A stretch of DNA of 64,000 bases from an uncultured Lentisphaeria bacterium (GCA_937888615.1 CALABZ010000090.1:1-64000), one strand, 5' to 3'; shown: positions 1 through 9,490, numbered from the stretch's first letter. Translations and numbers: made by a program. The notes: generated from the sequence alone by a model not told the origin.

Positions 1-1612
1 AAATCCAGCCCCGTTCGCCCATGTGGATGATAATGCTTTTCAGTGTCGGCATCCGATACGGCGGCAATTCCATGACGAAGACCTCGTCCTCACCTCTGAA
101 CAGGGTCGATTTCAACAGCATCGCCATGACCAGCGCCATTACGATTCCGATCACATAAATGAGGAACATGACCAGCGCCTGATAACGCAGCGCGAAGAAT
201 GCCGGGATAATCAATGCATAAATCGGCAGCCGCGCCCCGCAACTCATCAACGGCAGAACCATGATGGTGGTCAGGCGGTCGCGTTCGCTCTCAATGGTGC
301 GCGTCCCCATAATGGCGGGGACGGTACAGCCGAAACCGAGAAGCATCGGGATGAAACTTTTGCCGTGGAGCTTGAACATGTGCATGAAACCATCCATGAT
401 GAACGCGGCCCGCGCCATGTACCCGGTTCCCTCCAGAAATGCGATGGCCAGGAACAGCAGCATGATGTTCGGCAGGAACACAATCACCCCGCCGACCCCG
501 CCGATGATCCCTTCGGTGATCAGGGCTTTCAGCAATTCCAGCTTGCCTGCGGGCCAATGCGTATCAATGGCGCCGGAAATCAGTTCAAAGAAGCCTTCGA
601 TCAATTCCATCAGCGGATTGCCGAGCCAGAATGTGAAGGCGAAAACCAGGAACATAATGCCGAAAAATATCGGAAGTCCGAGGAAACGGTTGGTCAGTAC
701 CTTGTCGATGTTGTCGGAAAGCTGGTGCCGCCGTTCATTGGAAATCGAGATAGCCTCGCGGCAGGCCCCGGCAATATATCCATAGCGGCAGTCCGCGATA
801 AATGTGTCGTTGGACACGCCGTGGCGGGCGGCGAGCTTTTCACGCAATCGCGTGGCAAGCTCCTGGATTTTGGGATCAAGCAGGAGATGACTGAGTTCGC
901 GGAACTTCGCGTAAAACTCCGCGTGCGCACCCTCCCGGTGATGGTCGGGGGCGGCCTTGCAGAAGAGCTCGTCATTTTCCAGCAGTTTCACCGCGAAATA
1001 ACGGGGTGGAATCCGTCCGGGAATATTTTTCTTTTCAATCTCCGCGGAAAGTTCGACCACCGCCTCGTCGGTATGCCGTCCATAGGAAATGGGACATGGG
1101 CCGAGTTCGACCGACTCGGTCAATACCGAATGAATCCGGTGGCGAAGATTGCCGATCCCCTTGCCGGTGGTGCCGACCGTGGTGACAATGGGGGCGCAGA
1201 AGAAACGGGACATCTTGTTGATGTTGAATTTCAGGCCGTTACGCACCGCGTCGTCGATCATATTGAATACCAGGATCATAGGAATGCGCAATTCCGCAAG
1301 CTGGGCGGTCAGGTAAAGGTTGCGCTGGGGATTGCTGGAGTCAACGACATTCAGGATCAGGTCGATGTCTTCGTTCAGCAGTTCACCGAAAGCGATCTTC
1401 TCCTCCGGGGAGGAGGAGGACAGACTGTAGATCCCCGGCAGGTCGATGAATTCAATCTGGAGGTCTTCAATCCGGGCATGTCCCGTTTTGCGTTCGACGG
1501 TAACGCCGGGATAGTTGCCAATGTGCTGTCTGGCGCCGGTCAGGGCATTGAATACTGTGGTCTTTCCGCAATTGGGATTCCCTGCCAGCGCGACCCTGTA
1601 AATCTGTTTCAT
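1..1612 (-). CDS. feoB: FeoB ferrous iron transporter, partial (3' end beyond window)
   Basis: GTP-gated inner-membrane Fe(II) permease. The N-terminal G domain opens with [19 protein letters not shown] (G1 P-loop), followed by a DLPG G3 motif (IDLPGIYSL) and an NMID G4 motif. The membrane part carries the FeoB gate signatures [17 protein letters not shown] (about residue 424) and [12 protein letters not shown] (about residue 454). About 537 residues are visible; the frame is still open at base 1, so the last membrane segments lie outside the window. The start is the ATG at 1610-1612, 57 bases downstream of the DtxR-type regulator gene on the same strand. A TTAG-N6-CTAA dyad lies in that gap, which suggests metal-dependent repression. 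No separate feoA gene is visible here; it may lie beyond the edge. The long open frame on the opposite strand is a shadow. Confidence 0.95.
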   Translation of the reverse strand, partial: MKQIYRVALAGNPNCGKTTVFNALTGARQHIGNYPGVTVERKTGHARIEDLQIEFIDLPGIYSLSSSSPEEKIAFGELLNEDIDLILNVVDSSNPQRNLYLTAQLAELRIPMILVFNMIDDAVRNGLKFNINKMSRFFCAPIVTTVGTTGKGIGNLRHRIHSVLTESVELGPCPISYGRHTDEAVVELSAEIEKKNIPGRIPPRYFAVKLLENDELFCKAAPDHHREGAHAEFYAKFRELSHLLLDPKIQELATRLREKLAARHGVSNDTFIADCRYGYIAGACREAISISNERRHQLSDNIDKVLTNRFLGLPIFFGIMFLVFAFTFWLGNPLMELIEGFFELISGAIDTHWPAGKLELLKALITEGIIGGVGGVIVFLPNIMLLFLAIAFLEGTGYMARAAFIMDGFMHMFKLHGKSFIPMLLGFGCTVPAIMGTRTIESERDRLTTIMVLPLMSCGARLPIYALIIPAFFALRYQALVMFLIYVIGIVMALVMAMLLKSTLFRGEDEVFVMELPPYRMPTLKSIIIHMGERGWI

Positions 1613-1637
1613 AGAAATGAATAATCCTTTATAATTA

Positions 1638-1651
1638 TTAGCTTACACTAA
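1638..1651. promoter_or_regulatory. Candidate DtxR/MntR-type operator before feoB
   Basis: TTAGCTTACACTAA is an inverted repeat TTAG-N6-CTAA in the 57-base gap between the regulator gene and feoB. The same half-sites and spacing recur upstream of the regulator at 2444-2457. DtxR-family boxes are built on TTAG/CTAA-like arms, so the match fits the family. Assignment is inference from sequence symmetry and position. Confidence 0.5.
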
Positions 1652-1669
1652 ACTTTCATTTAAAAAAAT

Positions 1670-2359
1670 TTATTCCGCCAACTTTACCCGGATATGCGCC
1701 GCGTCATGAGTACGGATTGAAAGACTGCTGCCCATGACCCGCAGACGGATCAGATCGCCAAGCGGGGCCAGCCCTTCCATCGTCACGAGGGTACCGCTGA
1801 CAAGCCCGAGGTCGGCGAATTTCTTGATCCCGCGCAGGTTCTCGCTGACCTTGACCACCACAGCGGACTGTCCAAGCTTCAATTTGTTAAGCGATTGAAG
1901 TTTGTCATTGCTGGACTCGGGATTGATCTTCGGCATGGTCTGCTCAAGATACTCGCGCAGTCCGGCGCAATCCTCGCGCTCGGCCACCGCTTCGCTCAGC
2001 GCCACGATTCTCGACAACACTTTTTCATTGATCACGTGCTCGATTTTGCAAGCGGTGTCGTTGGCCTCGTCCGAGTCCAACTTCAGGATGCCGCGCAGAA
2101 AACGGCGCATGGCGTCATGACGGTGCATAATCACGGCGGCGGCCTCGGCACCGGACGCGGTCAACACCACTGGTGCGTGAGACTGGTAACGGATCAACCC
2201 GCGTGCGGAAAGCGTCTGCAAGGCATTGGTCACCGAAGGCATTTTCACCTGCATCCGGTCGGCAATATCCTTGGTATGGGCATGACCTTTTATGGCAATG
2301 ATTTCTGAAATCGCTTCCAAGTAATCTTCCTGGCTGCTGGAGATCTTGTCTTTTCTCAT
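1670..2359 (-). CDS. DtxR/MntR-family metal-dependent transcriptional regulator
   Basis: Metal-sensing repressor of 229 aa. An N-terminal winged helix (about residues 5-65, recognition helix near MPSVTNALQTL) is followed by the metal-binding/dimerisation domain (65-140) and a C-terminal FeoA/SH3-like domain (about 155-229). By alignment to known members the ligands are D12 and E15 (as in MntR), H81 in MHRHDAMRRF, and C104, E107, H108 in TACKIEHVI. The Asp is MntR-like and the Cys is DtxR-like, so whether Fe(II) or Mn(II) is sensed cannot be decided from sequence. It lies directly upstream of feoB, which it probably controls together with itself through the TTAG-N6-CTAA dyads. Start ATG 2357-2359 has a GGTGAAG-type ribosome site. 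Confidence 0.92.
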   Translation of the reverse strand: MRKDKISSSQEDYLEAISEIIAIKGHAHTKDIADRMQVKMPSVTNALQTLSARGLIRYQSHAPVVLTASGAEAAAVIMHRHDAMRRFLRGILKLDSDEANDTACKIEHVINEKVLSRIVALSEAVAEREDCAGLREYLEQTMPKINPESSNDKLQSLNKLKLGQSAVVVKVSENLRGIKKFADLGLVSGTLVTMEGLAPLGDLIRLRVMGSSLSIRTHDAAHIRVKLAE

Positions 2360-2404
2360 TCTTCACCAAAAGTATTTATTTCATTTATATCAGTACATAA
2401 AATA

Positions 2405-2428
2405 GCCTGAAATCCAAAGATTTCAAGC
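2405..2428. promoter_or_regulatory. Hairpin/dyad upstream of the DtxR-type gene
   Basis: GCCTGAAATC and GATTTCAAGC form a 10-bp stem with one mismatch around a CAAA loop. The dyad covers a possible minus-strand promoter (TTGAAA, 16-base spacer, TATTTT). It may be a second operator, or the terminator of the leftward glycan operon that ends at 2494. The following T-run on the minus strand is weak. Confidence 0.35.
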
Positions 2429-2443
2429 CATTTTAGAAAAAAA

Positions 2444-2457
2444 TTAGGAATATCTAA
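2444..2457. promoter_or_regulatory. Candidate DtxR/MntR-type operator before the regulator gene
   Basis: TTAGGAATATCTAA, flanked by A and T to give ATTAG...CTAAT, lies about 90 bases upstream of the regulator start. It has the same arms and 6-base spacing as the dyad before feoB. The TTAGG half resembles the classic DtxR half-site. It suggests autoregulation; this is inferred from sequence. Confidence 0.5.
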
Positions 2458-2493
2458 TAAAAGGTATTTCCGAAAGCGGATGTGTTGCCCCGG

Positions 2494-4005
2494 CTAATGT
2501 ACCGGCTCTTTTTCCGCCGGACAGGCGAGTGAAACCGGATACGATTCGGCGGCCGGATTCCGGAAAACATCCGATATCCAGAGTTTCGTCTTTACATCGG
2601 CAATGCCGAAATAGAAGGTTGCGTGTGAACTCTTTTCATCCTGCTTCAAAATCTGGACGGATAATTCATGCTTGCCGGGCGCCAGTTCAAGATCGCAGAA
2701 CTGCCCCATCGCGGTACGGTGCGAGGCGGGCATCATAATCCCGCACTCACGACCGAAACGCATTATGCCGTCGACGAAACAACGGTGCCAGGCGTCACAG
2801 TTGAACATAACCCGGACTCTAGTGACATCCCGTATGTAGAATTTGGTCTTGAGGCTCAACACTCCTTCATTGGCGAGGTCGGGCAGCGGCAGCTTGCCCA
2901 CCCAGCCGTAAGTCGGAATCGGGCCGGTCCCGATAGTCTTGTGAATGTCCTGCCGGAAATCAACCCATGGAATCAGGCCGCTTTGCCAGTAAACAGTGCC
3001 AGCGGTCATATCCGGTGGTGGGCCTTTGCGCCTGTCGGTCGCTTTCAGACGCTTGCGCAAACCGCAAAGGAGGCCGGTAAATTCTGAAATGGTCTTCGGG
3101 GCATCCAGTCCGACCAGAAATTCGCTCAATACGATTTTGTCTCCAATCGGTTCCAGCCAGGCTTCGGGAATCCGGTCGGGGTACATGATCCCAAAAATCG
3201 CGCCCGCGGTGGCGGCCGTACAGTCCGTATCGTAACCGCAGTTGGCGGCATGGCAGACGGTCTGTCCGAAATCACCGTTTCCAAACAGCAGGGCCAGAAT
3301 GACAAAGGGTACATTCATCACGACGTCGGTGAAATTGTCGCTATGATAATGTTCCAGAATCCTGGTGCGAACGACCTGACGGTCATTCAGTTCCCGGCTC
3401 CAGCTTACGGTATTGCGGATCGCCTGGGCCAGCCGGGTTTCCGGCGGAATATGGTTCAGGCCGGTTTCAATGAGCGTCGCGACATCGCTGTCGACGAAAG
3501 CCGCGCTTTCCAGCGCGGCGAAGAAAATCTCGGCATAAAGGCCGTCACCGGCATGGTCGAGACAGGCGTCCTCATATGCATAACGAACGGCCAATGCCGG
3601 ATCGCCGGGGGCAAGGCAAGCCCACAGTTCACTGCGAATGGCCGCGCCGAGTCCGTCGGTGAAAAAATTACCGAAACGCCCGGACCACGGCGGACTGATT
3701 CCCCATTCAAGATTGCGTCTGGCAATGGCGTATTCATCGCAGGGGTAGAAATTATGGCGAAGCCAGGCCTCGGCCAGAAATTTACGGTCGACCATCGGAT
3801 TTTCAGCCTGTGCGAGAACGGTTCCCCAGAGCACCTGGAGTTCCAGATCGTCATTGGGAACGGGTTCATCCGGGACCGGGCGGTAAAAATCCAGATTGTT
3901 TTCGCCGCATACGCCCTCGGAAATCATGCCGAGGGTGCCGCCGACCGCTTTGCCGCGCCAGCATCCGATAACTTTCTGGTGGTAAATGTTATCGTCGATC
4001 ATCAT
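2494..4005 (-). CDS. ADP-ribosylglycohydrolase-fold protein with C-terminal beta domain
   Basis: 503 aa without a signal peptide. The N-terminal two-thirds is the all-alpha ADP-ribosylglycohydrolase (ARH/DraG) fold. The acidic di-metal motif appears as PNDDLE (N51-E54), and the second Mg-binding motif as GYDTDCTAATAGAIFG near residue 256. Residues from about 370 form a non-family extension, probably a beta-sandwich. Family members cleave N- or O-glycosidic ADP-ribose bonds, but many bacterial homologues sit in sugar-catabolic operons with unknown substrates. The start ATG overlaps the stop of the upstream GH-like gene by 4 bases (ATGA), so translation is probably coupled. It is the last gene of the leftward operon. 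A role in cleaving a nucleoside-like or N-glycosidic sugar bond is inference. Confidence 0.85.
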   Translation of the reverse strand: MMIDDNIYHQKVIGCWRGKAVGGTLGMISEGVCGENNLDFYRPVPDEPVPNDDLELQVLWGTVLAQAENPMVDRKFLAEAWLRHNFYPCDEYAIARRNLEWGISPPWSGRFGNFFTDGLGAAIRSELWACLAPGDPALAVRYAYEDACLDHAGDGLYAEIFFAALESAAFVDSDVATLIETGLNHIPPETRLAQAIRNTVSWSRELNDRQVVRTRILEHYHSDNFTDVVMNVPFVILALLFGNGDFGQTVCHAANCGYDTDCTAATAGAIFGIMYPDRIPEAWLEPIGDKIVLSEFLVGLDAPKTISEFTGLLCGLRKRLKATDRRKGPPPDMTAGTVYWQSGLIPWVDFRQDIHKTIGTGPIPTYGWVGKLPLPDLANEGVLSLKTKFYIRDVTRVRVMFNCDAWHRCFVDGIMRFGRECGIMMPASHRTAMGQFCDLELAPGKHELSVQILKQDEKSSHATFYFGIADVKTKLWISDVFRNPAAESYPVSLACPAEKEPVH

Positions 4006-7000
4006 TTCCGGGCCTCAAGAATAATAATGGCGCCGGTACCGGGAGCGATATCAATCGGTTTGCTGACATCCACCGGGCCGGCCTCCTGCATGTGTTCGAT
4101 TTTCGGGCGGTAAGCCTTGATCCGGGCCGGGTCGAGTCCGAGCGCTTCGAAATTGATCTTCAGTCCGGTACTGGACACGGCCCCCTGATTTTGAACTTCG
4201 CCACCGGCTTTTTCGGCCAGAATCAGTTTGCCGAATCCATTCAGGTTGGCCGGCGAGATGCCCGGCTTTTGCGCCCACAGGTTGAATTCGAAATTCGGCA
4301 GGTGCATGGTACGGCAGAAGTTGAATCCGATGGCGCCGCCATCCCGGACCAGTTTGCGCCCGTCTATGCCGAGTGAACGCCAAGCGACGGCGCCTTCGCC
4401 ACACCATGAACCGTTCTCGACCCGTGCGGCATATTGCCAGGAACCGTTCCATTTCGGATCGCTGTTTCTGGAGTCCATGAATACTCCCCGGCTGTTGCCG
4501 ATGAATTGAATCCAGTCTTTCGACGAATAATTTGGACGCAGATATAATTCTATGGAATCGTCTTCCCAGAGCTTATCGTCACGCCTGTGTTTGGCGGCGA
4601 TAAGTTTTGAGACATCCTGACCGCGACAGACAAATCCGAAATACAACATATTTTCATCCCACATGACGTAGGCCTCGGTGGGCTTTTCCGAAACCGAGCT
4701 GGAGTTCAGGATGCTGAAATCTTTCAGCACAAGAGCGTTGGCCCAGGCGGCGTCATTGAGTCTGGCGTCGATCTTCACCGGGCCGGTGCGCCGCCCGGCA
4801 ATGGCGGTGCGGGCCGCGGGCATGGTTTCATTGGGCCAGTCGCCTATGGCGATCAAGGTCCGTTCGCCGCGATGGACATAAGCGGTGGCGCGCATATTCG
4901 CATTGGTCAGTTCGACCACCGGTTTTTCGGTCCAATAACCGATCATTTCGGCATTGGCGATATCGAACTGGTCCCAAAGCTGATGCATATATTTGGCGGA
5001 GGGGTGGATGCGTCCGCTCATACCGTAAACCATGCCGCGAAACGGATGGCCTCCGGTATGGTGTTCGAGCATTTCCGCCGGTAACCCGAAGGGAATGCCG
5101 GAGAGTTCGATCAGGTAATAGTCCGGTCCATTATTGAAATCGACGGCTTCACCGTTCCAGGCCTGCGAGTAAAACGGCATTGCTTCCATATTGGTGGAAT
5201 AGATGCTGCTGCCATTGTTCAAAAAATCGAAATTATTACCGGCGTGCCACCACAGGTTGCCTTCCCGCGGGTTGTTGGCCAGCAGAACCTTCCGCAACCG
5301 CTTGGCCACTTCGCGCCCCGCGCCGAAGGAATCCAGGTATATACCGTTGATGTCATAATGCTTACTCAGGAAATCAGCTCCGGCAAGATACCAGTTATGC
5401 CACCGTGTCGGGGCTTTCAAGCCTATGGCGAAGTCCCGTTCACCCGAATAGGTTTTGGTCTTCCAGGCGGGGGAATACCCCTTTTTCAGGTGTTCCCGGA
5501 ACCAGGCGTAACCGGTTCCTTCGGGAGCCATCCAGGCGCCATCCGGGGTATATACGAAGGCTTGTGCGCTGAATATTTCATTGTCGGGAAGCGAACGGAG
5601 CGCCCATAATTCCGGGGCCATGACGCTCATTTCCCGGACCGTAAAATAAATCGTGGCTTTCAATGGCGTTTTTTCGGTCCCGCCGTCAAGGCAGACGTAT
5701 TCGTCTTCGAAGCGGAATCCCCCTTCGAGCTTGTCGGCATTTTTGCCGGCGGAATCACAAAGCAAATCGTTTTCGGAACGAACGATGTCCGGTCCCGGTT
5801 TACCGGGCTGGAAAGTGCCTTTGCCTGCGCGGACTTTGCCGATATGGGTCATGCCGGTAAAGGCGATATTGCCATTTTCAAATTGATCTTTCGTAAAATA
5901 ATCGGCTATTTTGAATTTGCCTTCGGCGACTTTTCTGCCATCAATCCAGATTGCCGACGTGTCATTGTTCCAACTGAAGCCGACGCGGTGCTTTTCCCCC
6001 TTTTTCCAGTTCAGGTTCGCAGCCGAAATTTCAAATGGAAAAGTCGTCCTTGAGGGATCGAATTTGATCGCAATCAGGCGTATGCCCTTCAAACCGGGCA
6101 TCCATGCGATGCCGAATGCGGAACGGTCCTGGAAATTGAGGTACGGCAGCGCGATGGGATCGCCCTGGGCGTTCGGATCGAAATTGATCCGCAGTTCGGA
6201 TTCGACATAACCGCTTTCCCGGGATATCCGTTCGCTCGCCTTGTAGGAAAGCCCGCCGCCGATGATCCGGTTCTTGATTTTATCAATCTCTTCTCCGAGA
6301 TTCGGCAGTTCGCTGAAGGGATAGTTGATATTCGGATTGCCCCGCGCACTATGAAAAACAATATCCATATTGCCGGGTGTTCCCCAGTTGTGGAAACGCC
6401 AGTTCCAACGTTCGGCGGTTTGCTTCCGGCAGGGAGACACCGTCAGGCAGAAACGGAAAGTGATGGTTTCACCTTTCTTCAATGTTCGCCTGCCGCTGTA
6501 GGCGCGAATGGCGACATTGGCGGGAAATTCACGTACCATTATTCCGCCTTGTCCGCCGTTATTCCATTCCGGCGAAGGCGTCACCTGCATCGGTTCCCAG
6601 GCGTCGTCGCCGGGCATGAGATGCAGTTGTATGCCGCGATTGTAATCCCCCAGCCAGACATAGTTGGTCGCATTTTTCGGATTCCATTTCCAATTAACAT
6701 CGGCAGTTCGTTTGCCGCCGCGAATACCGAGTCCGATGAGGTACTTGGCCGTTTGCGGGTCTATCGGCAGGATCAGGCTCAGGTCATCGATCGTGATATT
6801 CCGTTCCGGGGTCAGCGACAAGGCGTATTCGAACATTCCATCGGACTCGACCGCGCCGTCCAGACGGTATTTAATATCATTATTCTGCCCGCTGGCCTGC
6901 CATTCCGTCCGGTCATTTCCCTCTTTCGTGATCTTGATGCCGTTGTGTTGAAATACAGTGTTGAATCCTTTTCCGGACAGCTTGAATTCCGGCGCTCCGA

Positions 7001-8198
7001 CAAAGATGCGATGTCCGTTGACGGAGATTTTTTCCGGCAGGCCGGAGTCGGACAGAACCGCTTCCGCCATGGCGACTTTGAGGTTGCGCCCGTCGAACTC
7101 AATCGGACGGAACGGTACGGGAACGGTGTCGTCGATTCCGATTGTCGAATTCAGCCAGGCGAGCCGCGCCAACCGGTACGCATCGCTTACTCCGCCATCC
7201 TCAAGGACTTCACCGCCGACCGTGATTTCCAGGGGAATCACCGTATCCGCATGCCCTTGGATTTTGACAGTGCATTCACCCCGGTAGGTTCCGGGCGGGG
7301 TTTCCGCGGGGACTCGTGCAATCACCCAGAGCGGCTGTACTTTGCCGGGGCCGACTTTTGCCGGAGTATGCCGTTTTTTGCCGGAAAACTCCGTTATATC
7401 GATATTGATGCATTCGAACGACGCAGCGGGAATGACTTCGCCGTTTTCGGACTTCAGGTCGCTGTATTGGAGATCGGCTTCCAGCTCTTTGCCGAATGAC
7501 CACACCGCGATCTGGAAAGGATAGAATTCCCCCGGTTGGGCCTTGCCCTTGAATGATGCCGCCGGACCGTTCTCCAGCCAACGGACCGGAATTGCGTCAA
7601 ACATTTTCACCGGCAGGCTCCGGTCTTCGGTGAACACGGCATAGCCGGCATCTGTTTTCATTTTTTTCATTTCATCCGGCATAGCGGGAACCTGCATCGG
7701 CCAGAAGGAATTGAATTCGCCGCGGGATTCGATGCGGACGACCTTGGCGGGCGGCAGTGAATTGATGTTCAGTGCCTGATACCATTCCCTGGCGGCAGAA
7801 TAATCCGCTTTGTAATATTCACCGTCCGGGTCATTCCAGTTGTCCCAGGGCGTATAGGGTAGCCAGTATACGCTGTAAACTCCGGCCGATGGTGCCTCGA
7901 ATACCAGATCACCCCACATCGAGGACACGGAAACCGGATGGACTTTGACGATCTCACTGGTGCCATCCGGGGAGAAAACCACAATTTTTTTATTTTCCGG
8001 ATTGGAATCCGTTCTACGCCACGGGATTTTGACCCGCACGGCTTTGGCGGGAGAATTCACTTCCACCAGCGCACGGTGATTTCCCCGGCCTTTTTCCGGC
8101 CAGTTCCCAATTCCATATTCGGCCACCGGATGCAGTAATCCGCCGCAGAGGGCGGGCAGGATAATTCCGGCAATCAGGGTTGATAATAACTTTTTCAT
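4002..8198 (-). CDS. Large secreted GH123-like (DUF6067-type) glycan enzyme with LamG and CBM9-like domains
   Basis: 1398 aa. It opens with a Sec signal peptide (MKKLLSTLIAGIILPALCGG). The region around residue 347 contains RLAWLNSTIGIDDTV, characteristic of the GH123 N-terminal/DUF6067 family. A concanavalin-like (LamG) segment sits at about 690-800 (HRVGFSWNNDTSAIWIDGRK). A TIM-barrel-like part follows (WHNWYLAG about 932, GIYLDSFGAG about 951). A CBM9-like domain occupies about 1140-1320 (starts KIDARLNDAAW). GH123 enzymes known so far are beta-N-acetylgalactosaminidases; the substrate here is not assignable. It overlaps by 4 bases with both the upstream dehydrogenase gene and the downstream ARH-fold gene, so the three are translationally linked. 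Confidence 0.85.
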   Translation of the reverse strand: MKKLLSTLIAGIILPALCGGLLHPVAEYGIGNWPEKGRGNHRALVEVNSPAKAVRVKIPWRRTDSNPENKKIVVFSPDGTSEIVKVHPVSVSSMWGDLVFEAPSAGVYSVYWLPYTPWDNWNDPDGEYYKADYSAAREWYQALNINSLPPAKVVRIESRGEFNSFWPMQVPAMPDEMKKMKTDAGYAVFTEDRSLPVKMFDAIPVRWLENGPAASFKGKAQPGEFYPFQIAVWSFGKELEADLQYSDLKSENGEVIPAASFECINIDITEFSGKKRHTPAKVGPGKVQPLWVIARVPAETPPGTYRGECTVKIQGHADTVIPLEITVGGEVLEDGGVSDAYRLARLAWLNSTIGIDDTVPVPFRPIEFDGRNLKVAMAEAVLSDSGLPEKISVNGHRIFVGAPEFKLSGKGFNTVFQHNGIKITKEGNDRTEWQASGQNNDIKYRLDGAVESDGMFEYALSLTPERNITIDDLSLILPIDPQTAKYLIGLGIRGGKRTADVNWKWNPKNATNYVWLGDYNRGIQLHLMPGDDAWEPMQVTPSPEWNNGGQGGIMVREFPANVAIRAYSGRRTLKKGETITFRFCLTVSPCRKQTAERWNWRFHNWGTPGNMDIVFHSARGNPNINYPFSELPNLGEEIDKIKNRIIGGGLSYKASERISRESGYVESELRINFDPNAQGDPIALPYLNFQDRSAFGIAWMPGLKGIRLIAIKFDPSRTTFPFEISAANLNWKKGEKHRVGFSWNNDTSAIWIDGRKVAEGKFKIADYFTKDQFENGNIAFTGMTHIGKVRAGKGTFQPGKPGPDIVRSENDLLCDSAGKNADKLEGGFRFEDEYVCLDGGTEKTPLKATIYFTVREMSVMAPELWALRSLPDNEIFSAQAFVYTPDGAWMAPEGTGYAWFREHLKKGYSPAWKTKTYSGERDFAIGLKAPTRWHNWYLAGADFLSKHYDINGIYLDSFGAGREVAKRLRKVLLANNPREGNLWWHAGNNFDFLNNGSSIYSTNMEAMPFYSQAWNGEAVDFNNGPDYYLIELSGIPFGLPAEMLEHHTGGHPFRGMVYGMSGRIHPSAKYMHQLWDQFDIANAEMIGYWTEKPVVELTNANMRATAYVHRGERTLIAIGDWPNETMPAARTAIAGRRTGPVKIDARLNDAAWANALVLKDFSILNSSSVSEKPTEAYVMWDENMLYFGFVCRGQDVSKLIAAKHRRDDKLWEDDSIELYLRPNYSSKDWIQFIGNSRGVFMDSRNSDPKWNGSWQYAARVENGSWCGEGAVAWRSLGIDGRKLVRDGGAIGFNFCRTMHLPNFEFNLWAQKPGISPANLNGFGKLILAEKAGGEVQNQGAVSSTGLKINFEALGLDPARIKAYRPKIEHMQEAGPVDVSKPIDIAPGTGAIIILEARK

Positions 8199-9448
8199 GA
8201 CATTTCCTGTTCAAGTTCGGATATCTCCACCAGGCGCTTTTCCCGGCGGGAGCGTTCGGCGGCAAACACCACCAGATGACTGTCAAATGAATTACGTACT
8301 CCGGTACGCACCTGATCCGGCTTGCCGCCGGCGCGCAAAATCCGGGTAAATTCGTGCATTACCAGAAAATCTCCGCCGCCGTGGCCATCCCCTTCGCGCA
8401 GGGGAACGGTTATCTCATCCCGGCTTCCGGTGGCGAAATCCACCAGACGCAGATTTTTCTCGCCGTACATGGCGGCTTCGGCATAACCCAGAGTTCCGTG
8501 CACACGGGTAAACCGTCCTCCCGGATGAAATGCGGTCATCGAGAATGTTCCGGTCATTCCGCCGGCATATTCAAGGGCGGCGACCTGATGATCCACCACA
8601 TCGTTGTCGCATTGAAACACACATCTGCCTCGCGGGTCTTTTTTCAATATCTCCAGCATTTCCTCGTTCGTGTAGTCTCTAAGAGCGCCGTTCCACGGCG
8701 GATACACATAAATCTTGCAGACATGGTACGGACATTCTCGTTCCGCCGGACAGCCGTCGAGACAATATTTCGGAGCACCCGCCGGGGCGTGGGCCCTATT
8801 AAAATAAGTGAGTCGACCGAAAGACATTACGCGCTCGCATTTCTTGCCGAAAAGATGCTGAAACAGGTCGATATCATGGCAGCATTTCGCCATCAGCATA
8901 AATGTCGAACGCGCTTCATTACCCCACGGCCCGCGCACATAGCTGAAACTCTGGTGAATAGTGCCGACGCCTTCGATATGGTCGAAGCTGACGATTTCGC
9001 CCAGTTTCCCCGATTCGATAATTTTCTTCAGTTTGTCGTATACCGCATGATAACGCAGTGAATGACAGACAATCACCGGGAGCCCGGCGCGTTCCGCCGC
9101 CTCGGTGATTTCCCGGCATTCCGTAAGCGATACGCCCATCGGTTTTTCCAGCAACATGGGATAACCGGAAGCAATCGCCGTCAACGCGGTTTCGTGGTGC
9201 ATTTGATCCTGAGTTGTGTTGATCAGGGCGTCCGCCATTTTCGGATGGGCAAAGAATTCCTCCGCCGTCCGGAAACATTTATCGGGTGGAAGATTCCAGA
9301 GTTTTGCGGCATTTCCCCGCTTCCGGTCATCCGGTTCGGCCACGGCGACTACGCGGCTGCGGAATTCCGGCAGTTTCAGCATTTGCGCAAAGCTGCCCCC
9401 GCGGCCGCCATAGCCCAATACGGCAAAAGTCAATTCACGTTCAGACAT
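8195..9448 (-). CDS. Gfo/Idh/MocA-family NAD(P)-dependent sugar oxidoreductase with four-Cys insertion
   Basis: 417 aa, cytoplasmic. An N-terminal Rossmann fold (VLGYGGRGGS, about 10-19) is followed by the family EKP motif (E101-P103) with the catalytic Lys, then the alpha/beta substrate domain with KCCHDIDLFQHL. Around residues 230-250 there is a cysteine cluster, C-x3-C-x5-C-x4-C, which suggests a structural metal. A similar cluster recurs in the paralogue at 47982-49235. Members oxidise or reduce sugars and their derivatives. It lies between the pseudopilin and the secreted GH, with a good AAAGGA ribosome site, and overlaps the GH start by 4 bases. It probably processes the sugar released by that enzyme (inference). 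Confidence 0.9.
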   Translation of the reverse strand: MSERELTFAVLGYGGRGGSFAQMLKLPEFRSRVVAVAEPDDRKRGNAAKLWNLPPDKCFRTAEEFFAHPKMADALINTTQDQMHHETALTAIASGYPMLLEKPMGVSLTECREITEAAERAGLPVIVCHSLRYHAVYDKLKKIIESGKLGEIVSFDHIEGVGTIHQSFSYVRGPWGNEARSTFMLMAKCCHDIDLFQHLFGKKCERVMSFGRLTYFNRAHAPAGAPKYCLDGCPAERECPYHVCKIYVYPPWNGALRDYTNEEMLEILKKDPRGRCVFQCDNDVVDHQVAALEYAGGMTGTFSMTAFHPGGRFTRVHGTLGYAEAAMYGEKNLRLVDFATGSRDEITVPLREGDGHGGGDFLVMHEFTRILRAGGKPDQVRTGVRNSFDSHLVVFAAERSRREKRLVEISELEQEMS

Positions 9449-9490
9449 TTTATTTTCCTTTCCTGATGTTATACTCGATTAGGATAAAAA

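Noticed and set aside
23..1624. Long open frame (533 codons) on the plus strand
   Set aside because: Antisense to feoB, whose G-domain and gate motifs are unmistakable on the minus strand; the plus-strand protein has no recognisable features and odd His/Gln/Asp-rich composition.
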